Source of the DNA: UBA2241 sp963777895
GTDB taxonomy: Bacteria; Actinomycetota; Thermoleophilia; UBA2241
Direction: 5' to 3'
DNA: 64,000 nucleotides
NCBI GenBank assembly: GCA_963777895.1
Contig: CAVZSF010000005.1
Location: 868,001 to 932,000, forward strand
Below are positions 53,517 to 61,860 of the stretch, one piece after another (positions within the stretch are counted from its first letter, which is position 1; each line of letters opens with the position of its first letter). The notes beneath the pieces are model-generated. The model saw nothing but the letters and a program-made list of their open reading frames with translations, had not been told where the DNA came from and ran no database searches. The position numbers were made by a program, and so were the translations under genes.

Positions 53517-54291
53517 CGGGCATCACCTCGCGCCCGCGCTCGGCGTGGAGCGCCAGGGCAAGCTCGGCGAAGGTCGGCGCGGCGAGACGCAGCAGGCTGC
53601 GCGCCGCGCCGACGTCCTCGAGGTAGTGGGCGTCCGAAGAGCGCAGCAGGGGCAGGCCGGTGGCCGCCGCCTCGGTCGCCTTCGGCGACCCGGGCGGCGC
53701 GTGGCGGCTCACCTCGATGCCGTCGAAGCCGGCATCGGCGGGGAAGAAGCCGAGCTGCGAGATGACGCCGAACGAGCGGCGGTCGATGTGCGCAGCGACG
53801 GCGAGGCCGCCGTGGCGGTGGATGAGCGCGACGCAGGCGGTCACGTCGAGCGTGGTCGCCATGGCGAGCGCGTGCTGCTCGGCGCCCACGGCACCGCCGT
53901 CCCCGCCGAGCAGCGGCTGCTCGCCGAAGTACTGTGCGTAGCCTTCGCCCGCCTCGGGGAGCACGGCGGCGACCTCGGCGCCGGCCGCCTCGGCGGCGGT
54001 CGCGTCGGGGAAGAGGCCTAGCACGTGGCACTCCTCCGCGGACGTGACTTCCATGCCGGCGAGGACGGCTAGGCGCGCGTCGGCGGCCGCCTGCACGGCG
54101 GCCGCGTTACGCGCGCTGTTGTGGTCGCACACCGCGATCATCTCGAGTCCCTGCGTCAGGGCCGCGGCCACGATGGCAGGCGGCGTCATCTCGTCCGCGG
54201 CGCACGGCGAGAGAGCCGTGTGCAGGTGCAGGTCGGCGGCGAGCGTCCTCACGCCCGTGCCGTCCCTGGCCTCTCGCGTCGCCGTCGTCAT
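53509..54291 (-). CDS. PHP-domain phosphoesterase
   Basis: A PHP metal-dependent phosphoesterase, about 260 residues. ADLHLHTALSPC gives the HxH metal site, AVCDHNSARN the D-H site, and LRSSDAHYLEDVG near the C-terminus the DxH site; the middle has CVALIHRHGGLAVAAHIDR. Relatives hydrolyse phosphate monoesters or 3'-phosphate nucleotides, but the substrate here is unknown. ATG 54291 is chosen because GAGGGA is about 8 nt upstream. In the hydrogenase operon it sits between two regulatory proteins, suggesting a signalling-phosphatase role, which is inference. Confidence 0.85.
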   Translation of the reverse strand: MTTATREARDGTGVRTLAADLHLHTALSPCAADEMTPPAIVAAALTQGLEMIAVCDHNSARNAAAVQAAADARLAVLAGMEVTSAEECHVLGLFPDATAAEAAGAEVAAVLPEAGEGYAQYFGEQPLLGGDGGAVGAEQHALAMATTLDVTACVALIHRHGGLAVAAHIDRRSFGVISQLGFFPADAGFDGIEVSRHAPPGSPKATEAAATGLPLLRSSDAHYLEDVGAARSLLRLAAPTFAELALALHAERGREVMPDA

Positions 54292-54386
54292 CTCGTGCCG
54301 TCCCTCGCCTGTCGCGTCGCCGTGATGAAGCGCCGTCAGCTCCCGATCCTTGTCGTCGTGTCGTCCGTCCGTTCTCAATCCGTCTC

Positions 54387-54740
54387 TCAGGCGGCGCTTC
54401 CGCGCACGCCCAGCGCGTACAGCCGCCCGACGACGTCGAACGTGTCGGCCTGCGCTGCATAGAGGGCGACGCCTTCCTCAACAGCCTTGCGTACCACGTC
54501 GTCCTCCGGCAGCCGGCCGCCGGCGAACACGACCGCGGCGAGGTCGGCATGGCTCGCGACCGCCACCACGTTGAGGTGGACCTGCAGCGTGACGAGCAGG
54601 CCGCCGACGGGGGCGTGGGCGAGCACGTCGCTCAGCAGGTCCGAGGCGTAGCCGCGCACGACCTCGGCCTCGCCGGCCTGGTCGAGCCCGGGCGTGAGCC
54701 CGGTCAGCCCGAGCTCCACGATGATCTGATCCAGCTTCAT
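54387..54740 (-). CDS. DRTGG-domain protein
   Basis: The 117-residue product resembles stand-alone DRTGG proteins: MKLDQIIVELGLTGLTPG, VVRGYASDLLSDVLAHAPVGGLLVTLQVHLNVVAVAS, and AAVVFAGGRLPEDDVVRKAVEEGVALYAA. DRTGG domains are thought to bind nucleotides or cofactors and recur near [FeFe] hydrogenase genes. The same domain is fused to the C-terminus of Rex in this operon (MKLEELAESIGARIVAPG..VSDLLNEASDKTLLVSNL). The start overlaps the upstream sensor stop by 4 nt. Confidence 0.82.
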   Translation of the reverse strand: MKLDQIIVELGLTGLTPGLDQAGEAEVVRGYASDLLSDVLAHAPVGGLLVTLQVHLNVVAVASHADLAAVVFAGGRLPEDDVVRKAVEEGVALYAAQADTFDVVGRLYALGVRGSAA

Positions 54741-56447
54741 GCGACACCCTCCTTTTGGGGAGTCACGTACGGGCAGAGCGAGCGGTCAGCGCGCCCCATC
54801 ACGATGTCCTCGGCGAAGGCGGCGCAGGTGGGCGCCCCGCAGGCGCCGCAGTCCTTGCCGGGCAACGCCGCCGTGGTCTCGTCGAGCTCGGCCAGTCGCC
54901 GGATGGCGACCGCCATGTCCGCGTCGAGGCGGATGCCGGGACGCGGCTTGTAGGCCTGGGGACGGGCGAATCGACCTGCGCTCGCCGCCGAAGCAGGCGC
55001 CGCCGGCGCGCGCCCACCGCCAGGCGGCGACGTGGGCCTCTTCCGCGAGCAACGGCGAGCCGAAGCAGCCCCCCTCGCACAGGTAGGGCTCGACCACGGC
55101 GATGCCGGTGAGCAGACCGTTCTCGAGGCGTTCGAGCACGTCCATCACGTGCGAGGCGCCGGTCACCACCAGGGAGTCGCCGTCGTGGGCGCCGCCCGCG
55201 CTCCCGGTCACGCCGCCGTCGCTCCCGGTCATGGTGGCGGGGTCGGAGGCAGCGCGACCGTACGCGGCTCTCTTGCCCTCACGCTCCGCCGCAGGGGCGG
55301 TGAGGTTGGTCGTCTCAGTGGTCACGGGGCCGCTCGCCAGCGCCGACCCGGCCGCAGCATCGGTCGCGGCGGGGGTCTCCGCCAAGTGGGGGAGCAGCGC
55401 GTCGCGCAGGGCCTGCGGGCGCAGCAGCCGGCGCTGCGGCACCGCCTGCTGGGCGAGCAGCGCCGTGCGTTGGCTCGGGCAGGACACGACGAAGGCCGCC
55501 TCCGTTTCGCCGAGCTCGAGCAGCGCCGCCTCAAGGGGTGAGGCCAACGGCGCGAGGTGGGGGATCAGCGCCGGGAAACGCAGCTCGATGAGGTTGACCG
55601 CGGCGGGGCAGACGGGGCTGACGACGGGGAGGCGCTGCCCCTCGCGGGCGGCGAGCTCGCCGGCCGCGACCCGCAGTGCCTCTTCGTGACCGTCGGTCAC
55701 GACGACCTCCTCATAGCCGAGCGTGCGGAGCTCGGCGAGCACGGTGGCCGGTTGGGCGTAGGGATGGAAGCCGGCGAGCACGGCCGGCGGCACGACGAGG
55801 ACCGTCGCGTCGCCGGCCGCGTCGCCGGCCGCGTCCTGCAGCGTCAGCGCCTGGGGGGGACAGGCGGCCATGCAGCAGGCGCAATCGACGCAGAGGTGTT
55901 TGAGCACCGTCGGAGCGCCGGCGCGCACGCGCACCGCACTGGTCGGGCACGCGACCACGCAGCGGCGGCAGTCGCGGCACAGGTCGGGGACGACATCGAG
56001 CGACCAGCGCGGCTCGCCATTGGCCTGCTGCTGCCCGAGCACGATGCTGAAGCTGACGCGCGTGCCCTCCCCGACCGTGGAGGTGACCCGGAGCCGGTCG
56101 CTGTTGCGCTCGATGTTCGGCAGCCCCATGCCGGCGCCGAACCCGAGCGCGCGCGCCTCGGCGGAGGCGGTCGAGAACCCGTCGCGCCTGGCCCGCTCGA
56201 CGTCTGGGATGCCGGGCCCGCGGTCGATCACCTCGACGTCGAGCTGGTCGCCCGCCACGATCGCTTCGAGCACGCCGCCGGTGGAGTGGATCACCACGTT
56301 CATCTCGGCCTCGTACGCGGCGATCATTGCACGCCGCACCGCTTCGGCGTCCGCGCCGATGCGCTTGAGGTGCTGCTTCAGGGATCGGGACGCCGACCCC
56401 GCTCCGCCGAAGTCGCCTGCCGTGATGTCGTAGGTGAGCCGCTCCAT
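54737..56447 (-). CDS. HATPase-ferredoxin-hydrogenase-like sensor fusion (apparent +1 indel)
   Basis: About 570 residues. Residues 1-140 are an RsbW-type HATPase (AMIAAYEAEMNVVIHSTGG, VEVIDRGPGIPDVERA, GFGAGMGLPNIERNSDRLRV). Residues 150-205 hold two ferredoxin motifs (CRDCRRCVVACP, CVDCACCMAACPP). Residues 215-480 resemble a hydrogenase large-subunit domain that has lost most catalytic Cys (SPVCPAAVNLIELRFP, VSCPSQRTALL, EPYLCEGGCFGSPL). After removing one base near 54965 a C-terminal Fe-S motif KDCGACGAPTCAAFAEDIVMG appears. It is probably a redox- or H2-responsive switch kinase. The domain order differs from the HisKA-type sensor at 44497. Confidence 0.8.
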
Positions 56448-56452
56448 GATCC

Positions 56453-57496
56453 TCAGGCGCGCGCGTCGGCCGCGACGTGCTGGTAGATGCGCCCGCAGGT
56501 CTCGAAGACCCCTGCGGGCGAGATCATCAGCAGGGTCCCGTTCTCGCGCGCCAGCGCGCAGACGTCTTCGTCGGGCTCGACCCCGTTGACGAAGCAGATG
56601 CCGGGCACATCCATGAGTTCCGCCACGCGCAGCATCTGCACGCTGGCCAGGTTGCTCACCAGGAGCGTCTTGTCGGACGCCTCGTTCAGCAGGTCGCTGA
56701 CACGATCGCCCGCATAGACCTTGGCGACGTCGGTGCCGTCCGGCTTGCCTGGCGCCACGATACGTGCCCCGATGCTTTCCGCCAGTTCCTCCAGTTTCAT
56801 GTCTCGCCTCGCAAGCAGAGTCTCGAGTTCCTTCACCATCGGTCCGATCTCGCCGTTCTCGTCGGCGGCCGCGACGTCGCGCCGCCCGAGGCGGGCGAAG
56901 TACGCGGCCGACTCCAGGGCGGCCGTGATGTCCATGTACTCCACGAAGATGTCGTTGGGCAGGCGCAGGGGCACCGGTGCGAAACTGATCAGGCTCTTGA
57001 TGCCGGCCCTGACCAGGACGTCGGCGACGTCCTGAGCGCTCTGGGCCGGCACGGTGATGACGGCGATCTCGATGCCGAGGTCGCGGATGATGCGTTCCAT
57101 GCGCGACGCGTCGAAGATGCGGATGTGCTGCTCGCTCGTGCCGGCGAGCGCGGGGTCGCGGTCGAAGGCCGCCACGATGGCGACCGACGGGCTCGCCTCG
57201 GCGAAATGGGTGAGGACGGCGCGCCCCAGGTTGCCGACCCCGACCAGCGCCACTTCCTGCCGGGCCGACCCATCGAGGAAGGCGCCGATGCTTTCGAGGC
57301 AGAGGTCGAGGTCGTAGCCCTTGGTCGGGCTGCCCGAGTACCCGATGGCCATGAGGTCGCGGCGCACCTGGGCGGCGCTCACGACGGCGTGACGGGCCAG
57401 CTCATGAGAGTAGATGTGCGTCACGCCGTCTCGCCGCAGGGACGCGAGCAGGCGGCGGTACAGGCTCAGCCTGGCGACGCTCTTGCGTGAGACCAC
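56453..57496 (-). CDS. rex: Redox-sensing repressor Rex with C-terminal DRTGG domain
   Basis: Rex is a dimeric repressor that senses the NADH/NAD+ ratio. Residues 1-85 are the winged-helix DNA-binding domain (VARLSLYRRLLASL, SAAQVRRDLMAIGYSGSPTKGYDL); residues 86-210 the Rossmann domain (VALVGVGNLGRAVL, the FDRDP acidic loop, ISFAPVPLRLPNDIFVEYMDI). Usual Rex ends near residue 210. This 347-residue protein continues with an acidic linker and a full DRTGG domain (MKLEELAESIGARIVAPGKP..SDLLNEASDKTLLVSNL..VCFVNGVEPDEDV). The GTG start follows AAGGAG. It heads the operon ending with hydA2, and a Rex-like site lies 48 nt upstream, suggesting autoregulation. Confidence 0.93.
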   Translation of the reverse strand: MVSRKSVARLSLYRRLLASLRRDGVTHIYSHELARHAVVSAAQVRRDLMAIGYSGSPTKGYDLDLCLESIGAFLDGSARQEVALVGVGNLGRAVLTHFAEASPSVAIVAAFDRDPALAGTSEQHIRIFDASRMERIIRDLGIEIAVITVPAQSAQDVADVLVRAGIKSLISFAPVPLRLPNDIFVEYMDITAALESAAYFARLGRRDVAAADENGEIGPMVKELETLLARRDMKLEELAESIGARIVAPGKPDGTDVAKVYAGDRVSDLLNEASDKTLLVSNLASVQMLRVAELMDVPGICFVNGVEPDEDVCALARENGTLLMISPAGVFETCGRIYQHVAADARA

Positions 57497-57543
57497 CTGT
57501 CGAGGCTCCTTCGGCCGGGGAGCACAGCGTTACGGACGGAACG

Positions 57544-57561
57544 CTGTGAAATCTGTAACAA
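57544..57561 (-). promoter_or_regulatory. Candidate Rex operator upstream of rex
   Basis: CTGTGAAATCTGTAACAA fits the Rex consensus TTGTGAA-n4-TTCACAA with three mismatches. It lies 48 nt upstream of the rex start codon, in the 320-nt divergent interval between rex and the aminotransferase gene. The rest of that interval (57562-57816) has no gene; TAGAGT at 57679-57684 could be a -10 for the aminotransferase, leaving a leader of about 130 nt. Confidence 0.7.
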
Positions 57562-57816
57562 GTCTCTGCCCTGAAAGGGTGCGCGTCAAATGGGGGGCCT
57601 TGGACAGGTTGTCCAAAGAGGGACCTTGGGACGCACCCCGCTTGCGTAGGCCTGTACGTGGGCACGTCGCGCGGCTCTGCTAGAGTCTCGCCGGAGTCGT
57701 GGGGAGAACAGGGATCGCCCAGACCCTGTTCGTGGCCGCCCGCCGCCATCTCGATGACGTGACGCGGCCGGTGCTCCGCGTCATACGGTCAGCAGCGTCA
57801 CTCTGGAGGTCCATCG

Positions 57817-59082
57817 ATGGCAGACAAGTACAAAGTCGTCCCGTCCGTGACTGGTCGTTTCGCCCCCGTCGTGGCCGACCACGCCGAGGGGTCGTGGTTC
57901 TGGACGAAGGACGGCGACAAGTGGCTCGACATGGCCGTCGGCATCGCCGTGGTCAACACCGGCCACACACACCCGAAGGTCATCGCCGCCGCCAAGGCGC
58001 AGATGGACAAGATCGTCCACGCGCAGGCGAACATGTTCTACAACGACACGGTCGTGGACGCTGCCAACAAGATCGTGGAGATCGTCCCCGGCGACCTCGA
58101 CAACGTCCTGTTCGTGAACTCGGGCGCCGAGGCCGTGGAGAACGCCGTCAAGCTGGCTAAGCAAGCGACGAAGCGGCCCGTGACCATCGCCTTCAAGGGC
58201 GCCTTCCACGGGCGCACCCATATGGCCATGGCGCTGACCTGCTCCAAGGCCCAGTACCGCGGCTACTACGAGCCGCTCCCGGGGGGCGTCTACCACGCCC
58301 GCTACGCATATCCGTACCGCACCCCGGCCAGCGAGGACCCGGTCGACTTCGCGATCTCCGATCTGCGCAAGGTCATCACCACCGAATGCTGGCCGGACCA
58401 AGTGGCATCGATCCTCATCGAGCCGATTCAGGGCGAGGGCGGGTTCATCGTGCCGCCGGCAGAGTTCATCCAGGAAGTCCGCAAGATCGCCGACGAGATC
58501 GGCGCCCTGTTCATCATGGACGAGATCCAGGCGGGCTTCGGCCGCACGGGCAAGTGGTTCTGCATGGAGCACTACGGCGTGACCGCCGACATCGTGACGA
58601 TCGCCAAGGGCATCGCCTCGGGCTTCCCGCTCTCGGCCATCGTCAGCAAGTCCGAGTACTTCGACAAGTGCAAGCCGGGCACGATGGGCGGCACCTACGG
58701 CGGCAACGCCGTCGCCTGCGCCGCCTCGATGGCCGGCATCGACGCCATCCGGGATGAAGGCATGATGGAGAACGCCACGAAGCAGGGCGACAAGCTTCGC
58801 GGCTTCTTCACCAAGCTCCAGGAAACCTACCCGAACATCGGCGAGGTGCGCGGGCTCGGTCTCATGGACGCCATCGAGATCGTCAAGCCGGGCACGAAGG
58901 ACCCCGACCCCGCCGCCGCGGCCGCGTTCAAGAACGCCTGCATCGAGCGCAAGGTCCTCACCCTGCTGTGCGGCATGTACGACAACTGCGTCCGCTTCCT
59001 GCCGCCGCTCAACATCCCCGACGACGCGATGGACTACGCGATGGGCGTTTGGGACGAGGCCGCCAAGGTGGCGTGGGCCTGA
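57817..59082 (+). CDS. Class III aminotransferase, 4-aminobutyrate type
   Basis: A PLP-dependent class III aminotransferase of 421 residues. NSGAEAVENAVKLAKQATKRP (PLP phosphate), FKGAFHGRTHMAMALT, EPIQGEGGFIVPP, FIMDEIQAGFGRTGKWF (cofactor Asp) and TIAKGIASGFPLSAIV (PLP Lys) are all present. The overall pattern is closest to GabT-like enzymes that transfer amino groups from gamma-aminobutyrate or similar omega-amines to 2-oxoglutarate, but the acceptor and donor are uncertain (ornithine or acetylornithine remain possible). ATG 57817 follows GGAGG. Confidence 0.88.
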   Translation: MADKYKVVPSVTGRFAPVVADHAEGSWFWTKDGDKWLDMAVGIAVVNTGHTHPKVIAAAKAQMDKIVHAQANMFYNDTVVDAANKIVEIVPGDLDNVLFVNSGAEAVENAVKLAKQATKRPVTIAFKGAFHGRTHMAMALTCSKAQYRGYYEPLPGGVYHARYAYPYRTPASEDPVDFAISDLRKVITTECWPDQVASILIEPIQGEGGFIVPPAEFIQEVRKIADEIGALFIMDEIQAGFGRTGKWFCMEHYGVTADIVTIAKGIASGFPLSAIVSKSEYFDKCKPGTMGGTYGGNAVACAASMAGIDAIRDEGMMENATKQGDKLRGFFTKLQETYPNIGEVRGLGLMDAIEIVKPGTKDPDPAAAAAFKNACIERKVLTLLCGMYDNCVRFLPPLNIPDDAMDYAMGVWDEAAKVAWA

Positions 59083-59128
59083 TCGTCTCCTGACGCGTGG
59101 CGGCCGGGCGCTGAGCGGCCGGCCGCGA

Positions 59129-59165
59129 GACGGGCGGCCGGGGCAGCGAGCCCCGGCCGCCCGTC
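59129..59165 (+). terminator. Hairpin terminator after the aminotransferase gene
   Basis: A perfect 16-bp stem GACGGGCGGCCGGGGC/GCCCCGGCCGCCCGTC with a 5-nt loop, 46 nt past the stop, followed by a GTCGTTTCC stretch. Confidence 0.65.
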
Positions 59166-59206
59166 GTCGTTTCCGGGCCGCCGGCCGCGCCCGGCCCGCG
59201 CTCTGC

Positions 59207-59221
59207 TACACTTTTCGCGTG
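59207..59221 (+). promoter_or_regulatory. Possible -10 box and leaderless GTG start
   Basis: TACACT at 59207-59212 lies seven bases before GTG 59219, with TTTCGC between and no Shine-Dalgarno sequence. No convincing -35 is seen. This matches the leaderless pattern found before 7675 and 62816. Confidence 0.4.
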
Positions 59222-59659
59222 ACCACGTCTCCGGCCGCTTCCCGTTTCTCGACAGACGTCCGCGTGCGCTACGCCGACACGGACGCCGCCGGCGTGTGCT
59301 ACTACGCGAACTACCTGGCCTTCTTCGAGGTCGCGCGCGTGGAGCTGCTACGCGCCCTCGGCCTGCCCATCCGGGAAGCCGAAGCACGCGGCTTGGTGTT
59401 CCCCTGTGCCAACGCGCGCGTGCGCTACGTACGGCCGGCGAGGCTCGACGACCTGCTGACGGTCACGCTCTGGGCTGCGGAAGTACGCCGCTCGAGCTTC
59501 ACCTTCGACTACGAGGTCACGCGAGACGGCGAGCTGATCGCCACGGGTCAGACGCGGCACGCCGCCGTCGATCCCGCGACGCTGCGTCCCTGCCGCCTGC
59601 CGGACTGGTTCCGGGCGCTGTTTGACGCCATCGGGTCCACGGAAGAGAGACGGTCATGA
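59219..59659 (+). CDS. Hot-dog fold acyl-CoA thioesterase, YbgC/4HBT type
   Basis: The 146-residue protein has the 4-hydroxybenzoyl-CoA thioesterase signature VRYADTDAAGVCYYANYLAFFEVARVELLRALG with the catalytic Asp, and a conserved middle VRYVRPARLDDLLTVTLWAAE. Substrates in the family are acyl- or hydroxyacyl-CoAs. There is no ribosome site; the GTG is probably used as a leaderless start. The stop overlaps the rhomboid start by 4 nt, so the two genes are coupled. Confidence 0.88.
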   Translation: MTTSPAASRFSTDVRVRYADTDAAGVCYYANYLAFFEVARVELLRALGLPIREAEARGLVFPCANARVRYVRPARLDDLLTVTLWAAEVRRSSFTFDYEVTRDGELIATGQTRHAAVDPATLRPCRLPDWFRALFDAIGSTEERRS

Positions 59660-60615
59660 GCACCACCCCAGCCCCGCCAGGCCCCGGTCTGCCCCCGGAC
59701 TTCGAGACCCGCCTCCCTGAGGACATCGACGTCAAGCGCTGCTACCGCCACCCCGACCGCGAGACCGGCGTCTCGTGCTCGAACTGCGGTCGCCCCATCT
59801 GTCACGAATGCATGATCCCGGCGCCCGTGGGCTTCCGGTGTCCCGAGTGCGTGCGGCAGCAACAGAAGCAGCAGGGACGGGCCAAGGTCGTGACGCGCGG
59901 CCAGATGCGCTCGCGCTGGTCCGGGAGCTTCATGGGCAGCGGCCGCGCCGAGGCGACGCGCGCCCTCCTCATCGCCAACGTGGTGATCTTCCTCATCGAG
60001 CTCGCCCTGGGCGCGACGGGTTCGGCGGCACGGCTCGCCGACATGGGCGGCCTCGTGCCCGCATGGGTCGCGCAAAGGCACGAATACTGGCGGCTCGTCA
60101 CCAGCATGTTCCTGCACTTCAACATCATCCACATCCTGTTCAACATGTGGGCCCTGTGGGTGGTCGGGAGCTACCTGGAGGCGCTCGTGGGTCGGGCGCG
60201 CTTCCTCCTGATCTACTTCATCAGCGGCCTTGCCGGTTCCGCCTTCGTCCTGGTCTTCTCCGCGCCCTACGTCGTCACCGCCGGAGCTTCGGGCGCCGTG
60301 TTCGGGCTGTTCGCGGCGCTGGGCGTCTACTCGTTCATGTTCCGGCAACGTGACCCGATGGCCCAGGCCCTCTTCCGCAACATGGCGTTCATCATCGTCT
60401 TGAACCTGGTCATCAGCTTCGCCTTCCGGGGCATCTCGTGGCAGGGTCATGTCGGCGGCCTGCTCGGTGGCGGGGCCGTGATGGCCGCCCTGCTGTTCAC
60501 CGGGGCGGGCGAACCCCGCGGCAAGTGGTCGAACGACACGCTGGCCGCGATCGGCGTGATCCTCGCCGTGATCTTCGCCGTCATCGTCTGGCGTACGCAG
60601 ACCATGGCGCTCTAG
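59656..60615 (+). CDS. Rhomboid family intramembrane serine protease
   Basis: The 319-residue protein starts with a B-box-like zinc finger (CYRHPDRETGVSCSNCGRPICHECMIPAPVGFRCPECV), followed by a basic linker and six or so transmembrane helices. TAGASGAVFGLFAALG carries the catalytic Ser (GxSG), and ISWQGHVGGLLGGG the catalytic His. RLVTSMFLHFNIIHILFNMWALW contains the conserved N/H-rich loop. This cytosolic zinc finger plus rhomboid layout is typical of actinobacterial and related rhomboids. Substrate unknown. Confidence 0.92.
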   Translation: MSTTPAPPGPGLPPDFETRLPEDIDVKRCYRHPDRETGVSCSNCGRPICHECMIPAPVGFRCPECVRQQQKQQGRAKVVTRGQMRSRWSGSFMGSGRAEATRALLIANVVIFLIELALGATGSAARLADMGGLVPAWVAQRHEYWRLVTSMFLHFNIIHILFNMWALWVVGSYLEALVGRARFLLIYFISGLAGSAFVLVFSAPYVVTAGASGAVFGLFAALGVYSFMFRQRDPMAQALFRNMAFIIVLNLVISFAFRGISWQGHVGGLLGGGAVMAALLFTGAGEPRGKWSNDTLAAIGVILAVIFAVIVWRTQTMAL

Positions 60616-60627
60616 AGGGTCCTCGCG

Positions 60628-61836
60628 ATGAGCGCGCCTCTCGTCGAGCCCAGCGCGGTGCGGACGCCGCGGGACGAAGTCGAGCGGCGTCTCAGTGGAC
60701 TTCGCACGGTGCTGGCGCGCCGCGGTCTCGACGCGGCGCTCGTGCTCCAGAACGCCGATCTCTATTACTACGCCGGCACCGTTCAGCAGTCGTACCTGTA
60801 TGTGCCGGCGGAGGGCGAAGTCACGCTCTTCACGCGCAAGCTCGTGGAGAGAGCGCGGCTGGAGTCGCCGCTTGAGGTGACCGAGCTTTCCGGCGCGCGG
60901 GCGCTGCCCGAGCTCGTCGCCGAACGGTACGGCGCGCTGCCGCAGCGGCTGGGCCTCGAGTTGGACGTGCTGCCCGTCGGGCAGTTCCGACGCCTCGAGG
61001 CCCTGTTCGCCGGCGCTGCGTTCGCGGACGTCGGCCCCGACATCGTGCGGCAGCGCGCCGTGAAGTCGTCCTGGGAGATCGACCGCATCCGCGCCGCCGC
61101 CGCGATGTCCGACCAGGTCTGCGCCCTCGTCCCGGAGCTGCTCGAGGAGGGACTCACGGAGGCCGCGTTCGCGGGTCGCGTCGAGGCCGAGGCGAGGCGC
61201 CTCGGCCATGAAGGCATCATCCGCATGCGCGGCTTCAACCAGGAGATGTTCTACGGGCAGCTCCTCACGGGCGTGAGCGGGAGCGCCGCGAGCTACCTCG
61301 AGACGCCGCTCGCCGGGACGGGCCTGAGCCCGGCGGTCGCGCAGGGCGTGAGCTTTCGGCGCATCGGCCGGGGCGAGCCCGTCGTCCTCGACTTCGTGTC
61401 CGTTCGCAACGGCTACATCGCCGACTTCACCCGCATCTTCTCGCTGGGCGAGCTTCCGTCCGCGCTGGTGGACGCTTATCGCGTCGCGCTGCAGATCCAG
61501 GAGCTGGTCACGGGTCTGGCCGCGCCCGGTGTCACGTGCCGCGCGCTCTACGAGGCGGCCGTGGCTGCGGCGACGGCCGCCGGATTGGGCGACTGCTTCA
61601 TGGGCCACGGCCCCGGGCAGGTGCGTTTCATCGGACACGGTGTGGGTGTCGAGCTCGACGAGTTGCCCGTGCTCACGGCGAGCGATGTGGCCCTCGAGGA
61701 GGGTATGGTCTTCGCGCTGGAACCGAAGTTCGTGCTGCCGGGCTTGGGCGCGATCGGCATCGAGAACACGTACTGCGTCGACGAGCATGGGCTCGAGGCG
61801 CTCACGACGGCGCCGGAAGGGCTCTACGAGCTCTAG
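60628..61836 (+). CDS. M24 family metallopeptidase (Xaa-Pro aminopeptidase-like)
   Basis: The 402-residue protein has an N-terminal creatinase-type domain (LSGLRTVLARRGLDAALVLQNADLYYYAG) and a C-terminal pita-bread catalytic domain. Metal ligands can be assigned: Asp in VVLDFVSVRNG and YIADFTRIF, His in FIGHGVGVELDE, Glu in MVFALEPKF and IGIENTYCV. Such proteins cleave the bond before proline at peptide N-termini. ATG 60628 is preceded by GAGGG. Confidence 0.9.
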   Translation: MSAPLVEPSAVRTPRDEVERRLSGLRTVLARRGLDAALVLQNADLYYYAGTVQQSYLYVPAEGEVTLFTRKLVERARLESPLEVTELSGARALPELVAERYGALPQRLGLELDVLPVGQFRRLEALFAGAAFADVGPDIVRQRAVKSSWEIDRIRAAAAMSDQVCALVPELLEEGLTEAAFAGRVEAEARRLGHEGIIRMRGFNQEMFYGQLLTGVSGSAASYLETPLAGTGLSPAVAQGVSFRRIGRGEPVVLDFVSVRNGYIADFTRIFSLGELPSALVDAYRVALQIQELVTGLAAPGVTCRALYEAAVAAATAAGLGDCFMGHGPGQVRFIGHGVGVELDELPVLTASDVALEEGMVFALEPKFVLPGLGAIGIENTYCVDEHGLEALTTAPEGLYEL

Positions 61837-61860
61837 CCGGCGCCCGGCGGGGAGGTCGAC

